NCBI GenBank assembly: GCA_015180985.1
Contig: CP054185.1
Span: 1,054,001-1,118,000, forward strand
Reading direction: 5' to 3'
From: Flammeovirgaceae bacterium
GTDB lineage: Bacteria; Bacteroidota; Bacteroidia; Cytophagales; Cyclobacteriaceae
Length of the DNA: 64,000 nucleotides
How positions within the stretch are numbered: position 1 is the first letter of the stretch; each line of letters begins with the position of its first letter. The position numbers and the translations under genes were made by a program. The notes beneath the pieces were generated by a model, which was given only the letters and a program-made list of their open reading frames with translations, ran no database searches and was not told the origin of the DNA. Below are positions 50,588-60,321 of the stretch, piece after piece.

Positions 50588-52785
50588 CTAATCAATAACA
50601 ATACGTTGCTCAATACGCTGGGTGGGCAACTGGACTTTAAAAAAGTAGGTGTCTTTCTTCAGGTTACCAACGTCTATAACAAGTGAGTTTTTATTGGTTG
50701 TTCCACTCCTTACGGCCACCGCGTTTTTGTCCAGCAACGCATACGAATAAGTAAATTCAACGGTTTCTTTACCACCAGGTTCTAACACGAAATTAATTTG
50801 CTGTTGTGTAGGGTTGGGGTACCCCATAGCAAATTGCTGTGACCCGCTGCAGTCGCTTGTGTAAAAAGTAGTACAGGCCATTGGACTCTCACCGCAGGAG
50901 TTGGCAACTGTTACACATAACGAGTGCTGTCCCGCTTGCAAGGAGTTAAGTATTAATGAAATATAGGCATTGTTTATTTCGGTAGTCATCGCCAGATTTC
51001 CATCAATATACCAATTGTAAGTTGGTCCGCTAATGCAGGTTTCTGCATACAGCGTTGCACACGGTTCAAGAATCAGGTTTGCCGGGGCACAAGGTGTTTC
51101 ATCAGGTATACCTATAGTAAAACTGCGGTAAGCTGTTCCGGCACATTCACCACCATTTGCGGAGACACTGACAACACCATAGCCGGCTCCAGAAAGAACG
51201 TTGGTTGTAAATTGGAGACCGACACCGGTTACAGGTGATACCAATGTTTCGGGAGTGGCTGTCCAGTTAACCGATGCGCCTAACGGTACATTAAAAGCGC
51301 TGAATGTTACCGGACCTGAGTCACAGGCTTCTGAGGGGCCAGTAATATAGAAAGGCAACTCGGAAGTGTTGTAACCAACAAGGTACCCGTCTAACTGGGT
51401 AGAAGTAAATACAGTATGGTTTCCGCACGTAGTAAAGTCACCCGAACCGAATAAATTTCCAGCCAATACAAGTTTGTTATTTACTACCCTGATACCATTC
51501 ATTTCAGGATCGATGTTTTCAAAAACAAAATCAACTCTTCTGGCCCACTGGCATGAAAGGTCAGTAAGAGAGTATTTGGCATAGAAAAAATCAATATTAA
51601 ATGCAGTAAGTGGAATTGGTGGATTTTCTTGTGAATTGAAATTAACAGTGCCACTAAAAAGCCCCGTCAGATATAGGCTGCCTGAACCATCAAGGGTAAG
51701 TGCATGTCCGGCATCTTCAAAGGGACTTCCAATTGATTTTAATGCTACCTGGTTGCCCGATGAGCTAAACTTTGCAAGCATCGTATTACCGTTGCTGACA
51801 TTTAATGTACCGGTTACGTACACATTGTTGGCGTTGTCAACTATAAGGCGCCTTCCAACATCTCCACTTTGCCCGCTAACCTGCGAAGACCAAACGAAAT
51901 TACCATTACTGTTGAATTTACACACATAGGTACTGCCTGCAGAACTGTTCAGCACCGGAGAATTTGAAGAGGGATTAAAATCTGCTGAACCGCTAAAGAA
52001 GCCTGTTATATGAATATTATTTGAAGCATCTAAGGCCAGGTCGTTGCATATTGTGGTAATGCTATTTCCTGGTCCGACATTTTTCACCCAAGATAACGTG
52101 CCGGCACTGTTGTATTTCGCATAAAAGATCGAACCGTTAAATGTATTAACCACACCTGTTCCACTAAAAATTACATTCTCGGATTGAAAAGATAAAATTG
52201 TTCCTGCTACGTATACATTACCAGAACCATCTACTGCAACAGCGCTTGCCTTAGTTTCAAAAATTAAATTTGACCCACCAAATCTAACCCATTGAAACGC
52301 TCCGCTACTATTGTACTTGGCTACAAACATACTTTGCGGAGAATTGGTTGGAGGCGTTGCTACTCCAGTGCCTGGATTGAAGTCAACTGTGCTTTCAGAT
52401 TGTATGAATCCTGAAATGTAAACATTACCGGCATTATCAACAGCAACATCTGTTCCTTTCTCATCTTTAAACAGTCCATTTAAAGCGTGTGCCCAAATAA
52501 GATTCCCTGTGCTTGAATACTTGCCGAACCACACATCGAACGATGAAGAATTTCTTATTTATGTGCCAGGTCCTGGATCAAGATCTATAGTGCCTTCGAA
52601 GTGTCCAACCATAAAGATGTTGCCACTACCATCTGAAGTCATCCCTTTAAGGTGATGCATGCCAGTTTGACCTGCGATACGCTTTACCCAGTTTAAATTT
52701 TGCGAAAAAACGAGTGGAGATTTTGAAAAATAAAATACACTCGCTAATAGTAATGAAACGTAATGAAACGTAATGAATTTTTCAT
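50588..52785 (-). pseudogene. T9SS type A sorted beta-propeller protein, out of frame plus stop (cassette copy B)
   Basis: It matches the gene at 3517-5715 along its length, including the signal-peptide region (FYFSKSPLVFSQ), SBBP-like blades, Ig-like segment (SGPVTFSAFNVPLG) and type A sorting tail (GYPNPTQQQINF to RIEQRIVID). Two lesions are visible. First, the ATG at 52785 is followed by only two complete 10-bp repeats, so its frame ends at TAG after 13 codons. Second, the main frame contains a TAA at 52561-52559 between DPGPGT and IRNSSS, and the next possible start is GTG at 52534. The 648-residue downstream frame is otherwise open. Confidence 0.8.
52751..52777 (-). repeat. 10-bp tandem repeat in signal-peptide codons, 2 copies
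   Basis: TAATGAAACG occurs twice at 52751-52770 plus a partial unit, one unit fewer than copy A (5671-5707). Adding one unit would join the ATG to the rest of the signal peptide in frame. Confidence 0.9.
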
Positions 52786-52889
52786 AAGCTTGAGGGTTTA
52801 GGTAATAAAATCCGAAGTTAATTAAAACCCCTCTAAACTTTTTTAGCAGTTTTGAGACATTTATTACGCGGTTCTTACATAATTGATTA

Positions 52890-54068
52890 GTGACAATCCT
52901 CATCCTGCACCAGTTTTTTAACACGCCCCAGCACGGAGGTTCGCTCCGATCGTATTACCTCGCCAACGCCCTGCAGGATGCCGGACATAAGGTAGTGGTA
53001 ATTACCACGCACAACCAGGCCAATGAATTGGTTGAGGAGGCAGAAGGTATTGAAATCCATTACCTGCCGGTAGCGTACAGTAACCATTATGGTTTTTTCA
53101 AACGGATTTATTCGTTCATCCAGTTTGTTTTGCGCATCGTGAATAAAGCGGGGCAGTTTAAAAATGCCGATGTATGCTACGCCATATCCGCTCCGCTCAC
53201 TACCGGCCTGGCGGCCATCTGGATTAAAAGGCGATACACCATTCCTTACTACTTTGAAGTGGGCGACCTGTGGCCCGAGGCGCCCATTCAGGTAGGCATT
53301 GTTCGCAATTATTTTCTGAAGCGTCTACTCTATCGCCTGGAAGCATCCATTTATAAACGGGCTGTTATCGTGGTGGCGCTTTCTGCTGCCATTAAACAAA
53401 ATATTCTTCAGCGTTTCCCAATGCTAACGGTTCAGGTTATACCCAATATGGCCGACACAGAATTTTTTAAACACGCTCATAAAAATCAGGAACTGCAAAA
53501 AGCATTCGATGTTTCCGGCCGGTTTGTGATTGCGTATATCGGCACATTAGGACTGGCCAACGGATTGCACTATATGCTGGATTGCGCAGCGGCTACACTA
53601 CAGGAAAAATTGCCTGTTTCATTTTTATTGTGTGGTGATGGCGCCATGCGCGAAGAACTGAGGCATTCAGCAAAAGTCCGTAACCTCAGTAATGTAAGGT
53701 TTATTCCTCACCAAAACCGCGAAGGCGTTAATGCAATAATAAACGTAACCGATGCTGTTTTTGTGAGTTACCTGCCGCTGCCGGTTTTGGAAACCGGCTC
53801 GCCAAACAAATACTTTGATGGACTTGCGGCTGGAAAATTAATTGTAGTGAATACCGGTGGCTGGATGAAGGGAGAAGTTGAACACGAACAATGCGGAATA
53901 GCGGTTGATCCGAACGATGCCCGGGATTTTGTAAAAAAAATCACTCCGTTTGTTCGTGATTCGGGATTGCTGGCTGCTTATCAGGCAAGAGCGCGCCAGT
54001 TGGCTGAAACTTCTTATTCAAGGCAAATACTTGGAAGAGCATTTACCGGATTGTTCGAGAAATTGTAA
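52890..54068 (+). CDS. Glycosyltransferase family 4 (WbuB-like)
   Basis: This 392-residue GT-B glycosyltransferase starts at GTG 52890. The N-terminal acceptor domain begins ILILHQFFNTPQHGGSLR. The C-terminal donor domain has VIPNMADTEFF, RFVIAYIGTLGLANG, FLLCGDGAMREEL and LETGSPNKYFDGLAAGKL (the EX7E-type region). It transfers an activated sugar to a lipid or polysaccharide precursor; the specificity is unknown. No other polysaccharide gene is adjacent. It is divergent from cassette B. Confidence 0.9.
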   Translation: MTILILHQFFNTPQHGGSLRSYYLANALQDAGHKVVVITTHNQANELVEEAEGIEIHYLPVAYSNHYGFFKRIYSFIQFVLRIVNKAGQFKNADVCYAISAPLTTGLAAIWIKRRYTIPYYFEVGDLWPEAPIQVGIVRNYFLKRLLYRLEASIYKRAVIVVALSAAIKQNILQRFPMLTVQVIPNMADTEFFKHAHKNQELQKAFDVSGRFVIAYIGTLGLANGLHYMLDCAAATLQEKLPVSFLLCGDGAMREELRHSAKVRNLSNVRFIPHQNREGVNAIINVTDAVFVSYLPLPVLETGSPNKYFDGLAAGKLIVVNTGGWMKGEVEHEQCGIAVDPNDARDFVKKITPFVRDSGLLAAYQARARQLAETSYSRQILGRAFTGLFEKL

Positions 54069-54073
54069 TTTTA
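54066..54073 (+). promoter_or_regulatory. -7-like element of the lipoprotein gene at 54077
   Basis: TAATTTTA (last base differs) ends three bases before the ATG. The element overlaps the glycosyltransferase stop, so co-transcription is equally possible. Confidence 0.25.
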
Positions 54074-54076
54074 GTC

Positions 54077-54571
54077 ATGTTAAAATTCGTTACTTTTTTA
54101 CTGATGGTGTTCGTGGCCTGTTCACCTTCTGCCAGGAAGGAACAGCCGGAAGAGAACCGATCGCAGGTAGTAACCGATTTACAGGGCGGGTGGGAGCGCC
54201 TTACCCGCTGGGAAGACGGCCAGTGGGTTGTCTTTCGTCCGTGCGATGCGGATAACATGTCAATGGAGATTTCGGGCGACACGCTGGTTATCGGGTGGGG
54301 GCAGGATGCTTCCTTTGGCATCATCCGGTCGGTGGCACAAAGCGAAGTGCCGGAAATTTATATACTTACCGTTGAACAGGATGAACAACAGGTTACCTAC
54401 CGGATGCGGTGGGACGATGAGATGTACAACCGGGCTGAATGGTGGCTGTGGGAGGATGATGAATCGGTGATTCTGGTGCGCAGCGAGTTGCTTGACGACT
54501 ATACACTTATTGAGCAACCCTGCCATGAGTGTTGGGAAGATTGTGAAGAAGAAGTAGAAGATATTGAATAA
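54077..54571 (+). CDS. Hypothetical lipoprotein, acidic, Trp-rich
   Basis: This 164-residue protein has lipobox LMVFVAC followed by SPSARKEQPEEN. The mature part looks like a small beta-barrel (GGWERLTRWEDGQWVVFR, YILTVEQDEQQVTYRMRWDDE) with many Trp and acidic residues and a CxxC tail (PCHECWEDCEEE). A lipocalin-like fold is possible. I recognise no family. It follows the glycosyltransferase by 8 bp. Confidence 0.65.
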   Translation: MLKFVTFLLMVFVACSPSARKEQPEENRSQVVTDLQGGWERLTRWEDGQWVVFRPCDADNMSMEISGDTLVIGWGQDASFGIIRSVAQSEVPEIYILTVEQDEQQVTYRMRWDDEMYNRAEWWLWEDDESVILVRSELLDDYTLIEQPCHECWEDCEEEVEDIE

Positions 54572-54669
54572 AAGGTCCTTCGCTAACGCTCAGGACAACA
54601 AGGTAGAGTTTTGATATGCTGAGCCACGTTTTGAGCGTGCCGAAGCATCTTTTGGTTGTTACAACTAAT

Positions 54670-55647
54670 TTAATGTTGCCGGGCAATCAGGTCTTCGGCA
54701 AACTTTCGGAGAGTTTCAATAGCGGCTTTATTTGCCCTTACTTTATCAAGCGATCGGAATCCTTTGCGAAAGTATGAACTGATTTTTTTTTCGGTCTCCT
54801 GCCGGATGAGAAGTTGATCCCAGATGGTTTTAACCGCATCCACTTTTTCGGAAGGATTAAAATTTACTACCGAAAGCCAGTTGTCGAGTTCGTTGCGCTG
54901 TTCAGCGTTAGCAGCCTGAAGGGCCTTGATCATCAGGTAGGTTTTCTTATTCGCAATAATATCGCCCCCCGGTTGTTTACCGAATTTTTCCGGATCGCCA
55001 TAAGCATCGAGCAAGTCGTCCATCAACTGAAATCCGAGGCCGATGTTGGTGCCGAAATCGCGCAAGGCTTTGCAGTTGGCCGGAGTAGCTTCAGCCAGTA
55101 TGCCACCCAGCTCAAGGCTGAACCCAAGCAGTACTGCCGTTTTTTGCCGGATCATCTGCAGGTACTGCTTTTCGGTAACGTTTTGCATGGTTTCAAATTC
55201 CATGTCCCACTGCTGTCCCTCGCACACTTCGGCTGCACATTGATTGAAAAGCGCTAAAACCTTATTCAATTTTTTTGATGGTAAGCTCAGAAACAAATTG
55301 TACACATGCACCAGCATCACATCGCCTGAAAGGATGGCGGTGTTTACGTTCCATTTTCTGTGTACCGTTGCTTTCCCCCTGCGTAAGGGGGCGTTGTCCA
55401 TAATATCATCGTGCATCAGCGTGAAGTTGTGAAAGGCTTCAACAGCAACGGCAAAGCGAACAACATTTTTAACATCGCGTTTAAACAGACTATACGCCAG
55501 CAACACCAGCAGCGGGCGTAAGCGTTTGCCGCCAAGGCCCATGATGTAGCGGATGGGCTCATACAGCGAAGCGGGCCGGCTGCCGAATTTAAGCCGCCTG
55601 ATTTCGGATTCTATTAACGAGCGATACGCGGTTGTAGAATTTTTCAT
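54670..55647 (-). CDS. Polyprenyl (geranylgeranyl/octaprenyl-type) diphosphate synthase
   Basis: This protein has 325 residues from MKNSTTAYR (55647; an upstream ATG at 55656 would add three). The trans-prenyltransferase Asp-rich motifs are LMHDDIMDNAPLRRGK (FARM) and FQLMDDLLDAYGD (SARM), with GGKRLRPLL upstream. It chains isopentenyl diphosphate units for quinone or carotenoid lipids; product length cannot be read reliably. It ends the operon lipB-rnr-prenyl synthase. Confidence 0.93.
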   Translation of the reverse strand: MKNSTTAYRSLIESEIRRLKFGSRPASLYEPIRYIMGLGGKRLRPLLVLLAYSLFKRDVKNVVRFAVAVEAFHNFTLMHDDIMDNAPLRRGKATVHRKWNVNTAILSGDVMLVHVYNLFLSLPSKKLNKVLALFNQCAAEVCEGQQWDMEFETMQNVTEKQYLQMIRQKTAVLLGFSLELGGILAEATPANCKALRDFGTNIGLGFQLMDDLLDAYGDPEKFGKQPGGDIIANKKTYLMIKALQAANAEQRNELDNWLSVVNFNPSEKVDAVKTIWDQLLIRQETEKKISSYFRKGFRSLDKVRANKAAIETLRKFAEDLIARQH

Positions 55648-55670
55648 CAAATGCAAGTAAGCAGAAATTT

Positions 55671-57875
55671 TTACACCCCCTTAAATCGTTCTCCTTTGGC
55701 AGGTTTTTTTTTGAGTAGTTCTGATTTGGTATTGTCTTTTGCCAGTACCAGGTCAATCAGCCTGCGGTCGATATCGGTTTTCTTTACCTTCACCCGCACC
55801 TGGTCACCGAGGGTGTAAATTTTCCGGTTCCTTCTTCCGATGATGCAGTAGTTCTTTTCATCGTATTCATAGTAATCATCGTCCAGGTCGGCCATGCGAA
55901 TCATGCCCTCGCACTTGGTTTCAATAATTTCCACGTAAATGCCCCACTCGGTTACTCCGGATATCAGGCCATCGTACACCGTATCCGCGGCCATCGTTGC
56001 CATGAATTCAACCTGTTTGTATTTGATGGACGCCCGCTCGGCATCGGCTGCCCGTTTTTCCCGCTCCGATGAGTGCACGCATTTTTCTTCATAGTCTTTT
56101 TTATTCACCGGTTTTCCTTCATCCAGGTAGTGCTGCAGCAGGCGGTGCACCATCATGTCGGGGTACCTGCGGATGGGTGAGGTAAAGTGTGTGTAGTGAT
56201 CGAAAGCCAGCCCGAAATGACCTTTCGGGTCGGTGGAGTATTTTGCCTTGGCCATGGCCCGCACGGCAATCTGCTGAAGCACGTTTTGTTCGGGTTTGCC
56301 TTCAATCTCATCCATCAGTTTATTGAGCGAGCGCGAAATGGATTTTTCATCAACGCTTATGCGGTGGCCGAATTGCCGCGCAAACAGGGCAAAGTCTTTT
56401 ACCTTTTCCGGGTCGGGGTAATCGTGGATGCGGTACACAAACGTATTTTTATCGGTGCCCTTTCGCTGGTTGTAAACAAACGTAGCCACCCGCTTGTTGG
56501 CCAGCAGCATAAATTCTTCAATAAGTTTGTGGGCATCTTTACGCACCTTGGGCACAACAGCCAGCGGCCGGCCTTTCTCATCGAGTTTGAATTTTACCTC
56601 GGTGGTTTCGAAGTTAACCGCGCCTTTGGCAAAGCGATCTTTGCGCAGCTTGTGTGCGAGTTCATTCAGTGTTTTCAATTCTTCGGCAAACAAGCCCGTG
56701 CCACTTTCCAGTACCTGCTGGGCTTCTTCATATGTAAACCGGTGGTCAGAATGAATAACGGTACGGCCGAACCACTCCTTTAGTATTTGTGCGTGTTTAT
56801 CCAGTTCAAAAACGGCTGCAAAGGTAAGTTTGTCTTCTTTGGGTCGCAGCGAGCACAATTCGTTCGACAGCCTTTCAGGCAACATGGGGATGGTGCGGTC
56901 CACCAGGTACACCGAGGTGGCGCGGTCAAGCGCTTCTTTTTCCAGGTTTGACTGTTCGCTTACATAGTGCGTAACATCGGCAATGTGAACGCCCACCCGG
57001 TAATTGTCGTTGGGCAATACTTCAAACGAAAGGGCATCGTCAAAATCTTTGGCGTCTTCCGGGTCAATGGTAAAGGTGGTAACCTGGCGGAAATCCCACC
57101 GCTTTTTAATTTCGGCCGGTGTAATGCCTTCGTCTATTTTTTTAGCTTCCTTTTCTATCTGCGGAGGGAAGCGGAAGGGCAGCCCGAACTCAGCCATGAT
57201 GGAGTGAATCTCGGCTTCGTTTTCACCGGCTTTACCCAGAATTTCAACAATGCGGCCTACCGGGTTGCGGTCGCCTTCGGCCCAGTCGATCACCTCAACA
57301 ATTACTTTGTCGTTGGTTTTGGCGCCATTAATGTCTTCTGGGTACACGTAAAAATCCTGGTGTATTTTCCGGAAGTCGGGAACCACGAAAGCGTAGTTTT
57401 TCGAAAGTTCAACTTTGCCCACAAAGCGTGTGCGGTTGCGTTTAACAACCTCCACCACCTTGCCTTCGGGGTGCTGGCCGTGCCGCGAGGGAAAGATCAC
57501 CAGTTTTACGGTATCGCCATCTACAGCCGATTTCAGATCAGCCGTGCGCACGTACACATCGGGCCGGCCTTCGCCAATGGCCACATAGGCAAAGCGTGAG
57601 CTAACATGGTCAACAATGCCGGTAAGCGTTTCTTCCTTGGTTACGCTGGTGTAAGTGCCGTTGCTCAGTTGCTTGATAAGCTCTTTCTCTTCGAGGTCGT
57701 AAATGGTAAATGTGGCCGCCTTAATGTCATCACGTTTTTTCAGGCCGATTTTTTTGGCGATTTGTTTGACGCTGTAGGCGCGGCCGGGGTGCTGATTTAA
57801 AAATGCAAGGATAGCCTCCCTGAATTTGGCCTCGTACGGATTTGCTTTCGATTTGTTTTTATTGCGTTTGCTCAT
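55671..57875 (-). CDS. rnr: Ribonuclease R
   Basis: This protein has 734 residues from MSKRNKNKS (57875); an in-frame start at 57908 lies inside the previous gene. A basic N-terminus and winged helix (YSVKQIAKKIGLK) is followed by cold-shock domains (FAYVAIGEGRPDVYVR), the catalytic RNB domain (TFTIDPEDAKDFDDALSFE split, with the Asp cluster), HFGLAFDHYTHFTSPIRRYPD (split) and a C-terminal S1 domain (VTEWGIYVEIIETKCEGMI). It degrades structured RNA 3' to 5'. It starts four bases after the exonuclease gene. Confidence 0.95.
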   Translation of the reverse strand: MSKRNKNKSKANPYEAKFREAILAFLNQHPGRAYSVKQIAKKIGLKKRDDIKAATFTIYDLEEKELIKQLSNGTYTSVTKEETLTGIVDHVSSRFAYVAIGEGRPDVYVRTADLKSAVDGDTVKLVIFPSRHGQHPEGKVVEVVKRNRTRFVGKVELSKNYAFVVPDFRKIHQDFYVYPEDINGAKTNDKVIVEVIDWAEGDRNPVGRIVEILGKAGENEAEIHSIMAEFGLPFRFPPQIEKEAKKIDEGITPAEIKKRWDFRQVTTFTIDPEDAKDFDDALSFEVLPNDNYRVGVHIADVTHYVSEQSNLEKEALDRATSVYLVDRTIPMLPERLSNELCSLRPKEDKLTFAAVFELDKHAQILKEWFGRTVIHSDHRFTYEEAQQVLESGTGLFAEELKTLNELAHKLRKDRFAKGAVNFETTEVKFKLDEKGRPLAVVPKVRKDAHKLIEEFMLLANKRVATFVYNQRKGTDKNTFVYRIHDYPDPEKVKDFALFARQFGHRISVDEKSISRSLNKLMDEIEGKPEQNVLQQIAVRAMAKAKYSTDPKGHFGLAFDHYTHFTSPIRRYPDMMVHRLLQHYLDEGKPVNKKDYEEKCVHSSEREKRAADAERASIKYKQVEFMATMAADTVYDGLISGVTEWGIYVEIIETKCEGMIRMADLDDDYYEYDEKNYCIIGRRNRKIYTLGDQVRVKVKKTDIDRRLIDLVLAKDNTKSELLKKKPAKGERFKGV

Positions 57876-57879
57876 GCAC

Positions 57880-58599
57880 TTAGCCGGCCGGCAGGATTTG
57901 TTTTTCACTGAGCAGCGGGTTCCCTTTTAAGCGAAGGTAAAGCTGCGTAAGTACCACTACATCGCTGAGGCAATAGTTTTTAATGCGCTCCAGGTCTTTG
58001 TCTTTATAATACACAGCATTTACCTGGCTGCCGTCCATCCCGTTTTTACTGGAAGGAATGTTGAAGATGGCTGCCAGCAAATCCAATGACGTGTAATGTT
58101 TGTAGTCGCCAAATTTCCACATCTCCAGTGTATCGAGGTGAGGCACTTCCCAGGATTTGCGGCCGGATAGGTTGAGCAGGGCGGGTAGTTGAATACTGTT
58201 TACCAGCATCCTGCGGCTCAGGTAAGGAAAGTCGAACTCCTTGCCATTGTGGGCGCAGAGTTTTGTTGAAGTCGGATCAAGCCGTTCGAGCATGGTTTTG
58301 AATTCGGTTAATACGGCATGCTCATCGTGGCCGTAGTAGGCTTTTGTTTTTAATGCAGGTTCACCCGTTTCGGTGGCGATGATTTTTCCAACGGCTATGC
58401 AGATGATCTTTCCGAACTCGGCATAAATGCCGGCCCGCTGGTGGAAGAGTTGTTCATCGGTTACGCCTTCTTCGCGTTTCAGGAAAGAAGCTTTGCGCGA
58501 CCATTGTACCTTCAGCCGTTCATCGAGCGTTGAAAAATTATCGGTGCATGCAACCGTTTCAATATCCAGAAACAAAATGTCTTTCAGTTCGGCTGTCAT
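57880..58599 (-). CDS. PolB-type DEDDy 3'-5' exonuclease domain protein
   Basis: This 239-residue protein is the free-standing PF10108-type exonuclease: Exo I FLDIETVAC (DxE), Exo II KLCAHNGKEFDFPYL, Exo III YCLSDVVVLTQLYL (YxxxD). It is predicted to trim DNA or RNA 3' ends. It lies between a small unknown gene and RNase R in one operon, so an RNA role is possible. The three carboxylates needed for catalysis are present. Confidence 0.88.
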   Translation of the reverse strand: MTAELKDILFLDIETVACTDNFSTLDERLKVQWSRKASFLKREEGVTDEQLFHQRAGIYAEFGKIICIAVGKIIATETGEPALKTKAYYGHDEHAVLTEFKTMLERLDPTSTKLCAHNGKEFDFPYLSRRMLVNSIQLPALLNLSGRKSWEVPHLDTLEMWKFGDYKHYTSLDLLAAIFNIPSSKNGMDGSQVNAVYYKDKDLERIKNYCLSDVVVLTQLYLRLKGNPLLSEKQILPAG

Positions 58600-59000
58600 G
58601 AGTGCAGTATTCCTTCCATGTCAATTTCCCTGATAAAAGTTATGTTGTCTTCGCAGATAGAGTCGGGTACAAAAACAAATCGCTTATCAAAGATGGTAGT
58701 GCCAATGTAATAGCTTACCCAGTATTCGTTGGTGAGGTGGAAAACGGCCGGATCAATGGGCTCAACCAGTGCCGCGCTTTGCGGAGGCACGGTTTCCAGA
58801 TAATGGCGCAGGACAGACGTACGTTGCTCCTCACCGTTTTTTGTACCATACCCCTTGCTGGCCACCAGCGTGTTTTCAATCGGAAAGGCGTTGTTGTTAA
58901 TCAGGTACACGTTCCAGGTATCTTGTTCACCGGGTTGTTTTTTTCGCACCACGGCCAGCGTTACATTTTTAACTTCCGGTATTTCAATGTCGCGCATCAT
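58596..59000 (-). CDS. Conserved hypothetical protein, lipB operon
   Basis: This protein has 134 residues from ATG 59000, which overlaps the lipB stop as ATGA. It is a small, all-beta-looking protein (IPEVKNVTLAVVRKK, DTWNVYLINNNAFPI, FHLTNEYWVSYYIGTTIFD, KRFVFVP). No signal peptide, no known motif. It is four-base coupled to the exonuclease downstream as well, so it is firmly part of this operon. I do not recognise a function. Confidence 0.65.
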   Translation of the reverse strand: MMRDIEIPEVKNVTLAVVRKKQPGEQDTWNVYLINNNAFPIENTLVASKGYGTKNGEEQRTSVLRHYLETVPPQSAALVEPIDPAVFHLTNEYWVSYYIGTTIFDKRFVFVPDSICEDNITFIREIDMEGILHS

Positions 59001-59716
59001 ACCCACTCCAGTTCAAAAAGTTGTTTCAGTTTATCTTTCAGCACCGCTTCAACCTGCTTCATATCCTGTTGTGCGTTCATTTCTGCGGCCATGGAAGTAA
59101 CGGCTTTGTCGTGAATGCCGCACGGTACAATATAGTTGAAATACTTCAGGTTTGTGTTAACGTTAAAGGCAAAGCCGTGCATGGTAACCCAGCGGCTGGT
59201 CTTAACGCCCAGCGCACAGATTTTACGCGCCTTATCGGGATGGTTTTCATCCAGCCACACCCCGGTAAGTCCGGGGATCCGGCCCGCCTGTATTCCATAC
59301 TCCTGTAACGTCAGGATAACGGCTTCTTCCAGCGTGCGCATGTAGCGGTGGATATCGGTAAAAAAATTTTCAAGGTCCAATACCGGATAGCCTACAAGTT
59401 GCCCGGGGCCGTGGTAGGTGATGTCGCCCCCGCGGTTGGTGTGGATGTAGGAAGCGTTGATGGTGGGCAGGTCTTCTTTTTTTATTTTCAGGTTTGCTTC
59501 ATCACCGCTTTTTCCGAGGGTAAATACGTGGGGGTGTTCACAAAAAATCAAAAAGTTTTCGGTAGCCTTTTGCCTGTCAGCCGGCAACTCGCGGTTTTCT
59601 TTTTTAACCTCCAGGGTTTTTGAAAACAGCGAAGCCTGGTAATCCCAGGCTTTTTGGTAATCGATGAGGCCGAGGTGGATGAATCGGGTTTTTTTGCTGT
59701 GTGCGTAAGGAGCCAT
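58997..59716 (-). CDS. lipB: Octanoyltransferase LipB (lipoate biosynthesis)
   Basis: This 239-residue protein transfers octanoyl from acyl carrier protein to the lipoyl domains of oxo-acid dehydrogenases. Signatures are RGGDITYHGPGQLVGYP, LGVKTSRWVTMHGFAFNVN (catalytic Lys) and FNYIVPCGIHDKAVTS (catalytic Cys). It is the length of the standard enzyme. It is the first clearly metabolic gene after a DUF433/DUF5615 pair, with no spacing to speak of. Confidence 0.95.
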   Translation of the reverse strand: MAPYAHSKKTRFIHLGLIDYQKAWDYQASLFSKTLEVKKENRELPADRQKATENFLIFCEHPHVFTLGKSGDEANLKIKKEDLPTINASYIHTNRGGDITYHGPGQLVGYPVLDLENFFTDIHRYMRTLEEAVILTLQEYGIQAGRIPGLTGVWLDENHPDKARKICALGVKTSRWVTMHGFAFNVNTNLKYFNYIVPCGIHDKAVTSMAAEMNAQQDMKQVEAVLKDKLKQLFELEWV

Positions 59717-60052
59717 TTAAAATTCCCGTTGCCTGAACTTTGTTTCTGATAAAATGGAAATCTTTTTCCTGAAATTCCATCCCGACCGGAGTGTATTTAC
59801 AAGTAAGGTCCCGGTTTCTTTAGGCGTAAGATGACTGATCCCTTCAACCGGTATGATGTTGTTCTTAAAAATAAGTTTGCCAAAGTCGCGATCGAATGTA
59901 ATAATGAGTCGTCTTTCGCTGTTGGCTATATGAATGACAGCTGCATCGGAAATACCCGGTGAACTTATTAAAATGGATCGGATGTCATGTCCGGCCTGTT
60001 CAAGAATTCGAATAATACCCAAGCCTATGTTTTCATCAAGCAGCAGGTTCAT
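59717..60052 (-). CDS. DUF5615 PIN-like toxin
   Basis: This 111-residue protein has the Mut7-C/DUF5615 PIN-like core: MNLLLDENIGLGII (first Asp/Glu pair), DAAVIHIANSERRLIITFDRDFGKL (split; TxDxDFG motif, acidic cluster) and GISHLTPKETGTLL. PIN-like nucleases cleave RNA. It overlaps the DUF433 gene by four bases, the usual toxin-antitoxin arrangement. It is preceded by pgi and followed directly by lipB. Confidence 0.85.
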   Translation of the reverse strand: MNLLLDENIGLGIIRILEQAGHDIRSILISSPGISDAAVIHIANSERRLIITFDRDFGKLIFKNNIIPVEGISHLTPKETGTLLVNTLRSGWNFRKKISILSETKFRQREF

Positions 60053-60285
60053 TTGCGGGGCGGTAGTTCAAACAGAAAATCATCCTGTACACTTTCCTTT
60101 GCGTAAGCAAAAAGTGCCTGGAGATCTTCTTTTTTGAGCGTAGGGTAATTCTCGAGTATTTGGGTTTCAGACCAACCGGAAGCAAATAAATCCAACAGGA
60201 ATTCAACAGAAAGGCGGGTGCCTTTAATTACCGGCTTGCCTCCCAGAATTTCTTTATCCGAAACAATATGGTTTCTCCAATCCAT
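60049..60285 (-). CDS. DUF433 antitoxin
   Basis: This 78-residue protein shows the DUF433 pattern: WRNHIVSDKEILGGKPVIKGTRLSVEFLLDLFASG (split), WSETQILENYPTLKKEDLQAL and AYAKESV, a small winged helix used to bind DNA and neutralise a PIN-like toxin. It is four-base coupled to the DUF5615 gene. It lies within a same-strand run between pgi and lipB. Confidence 0.88.
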   Translation of the reverse strand: MDWRNHIVSDKEILGGKPVIKGTRLSVEFLLDLFASGWSETQILENYPTLKKEDLQALFAYAKESVQDDFLFELPPRK

Positions 60286-60321
60286 AGCTTAAGGTATTCA
60301 ATCCATATTGCTTTAACAACA

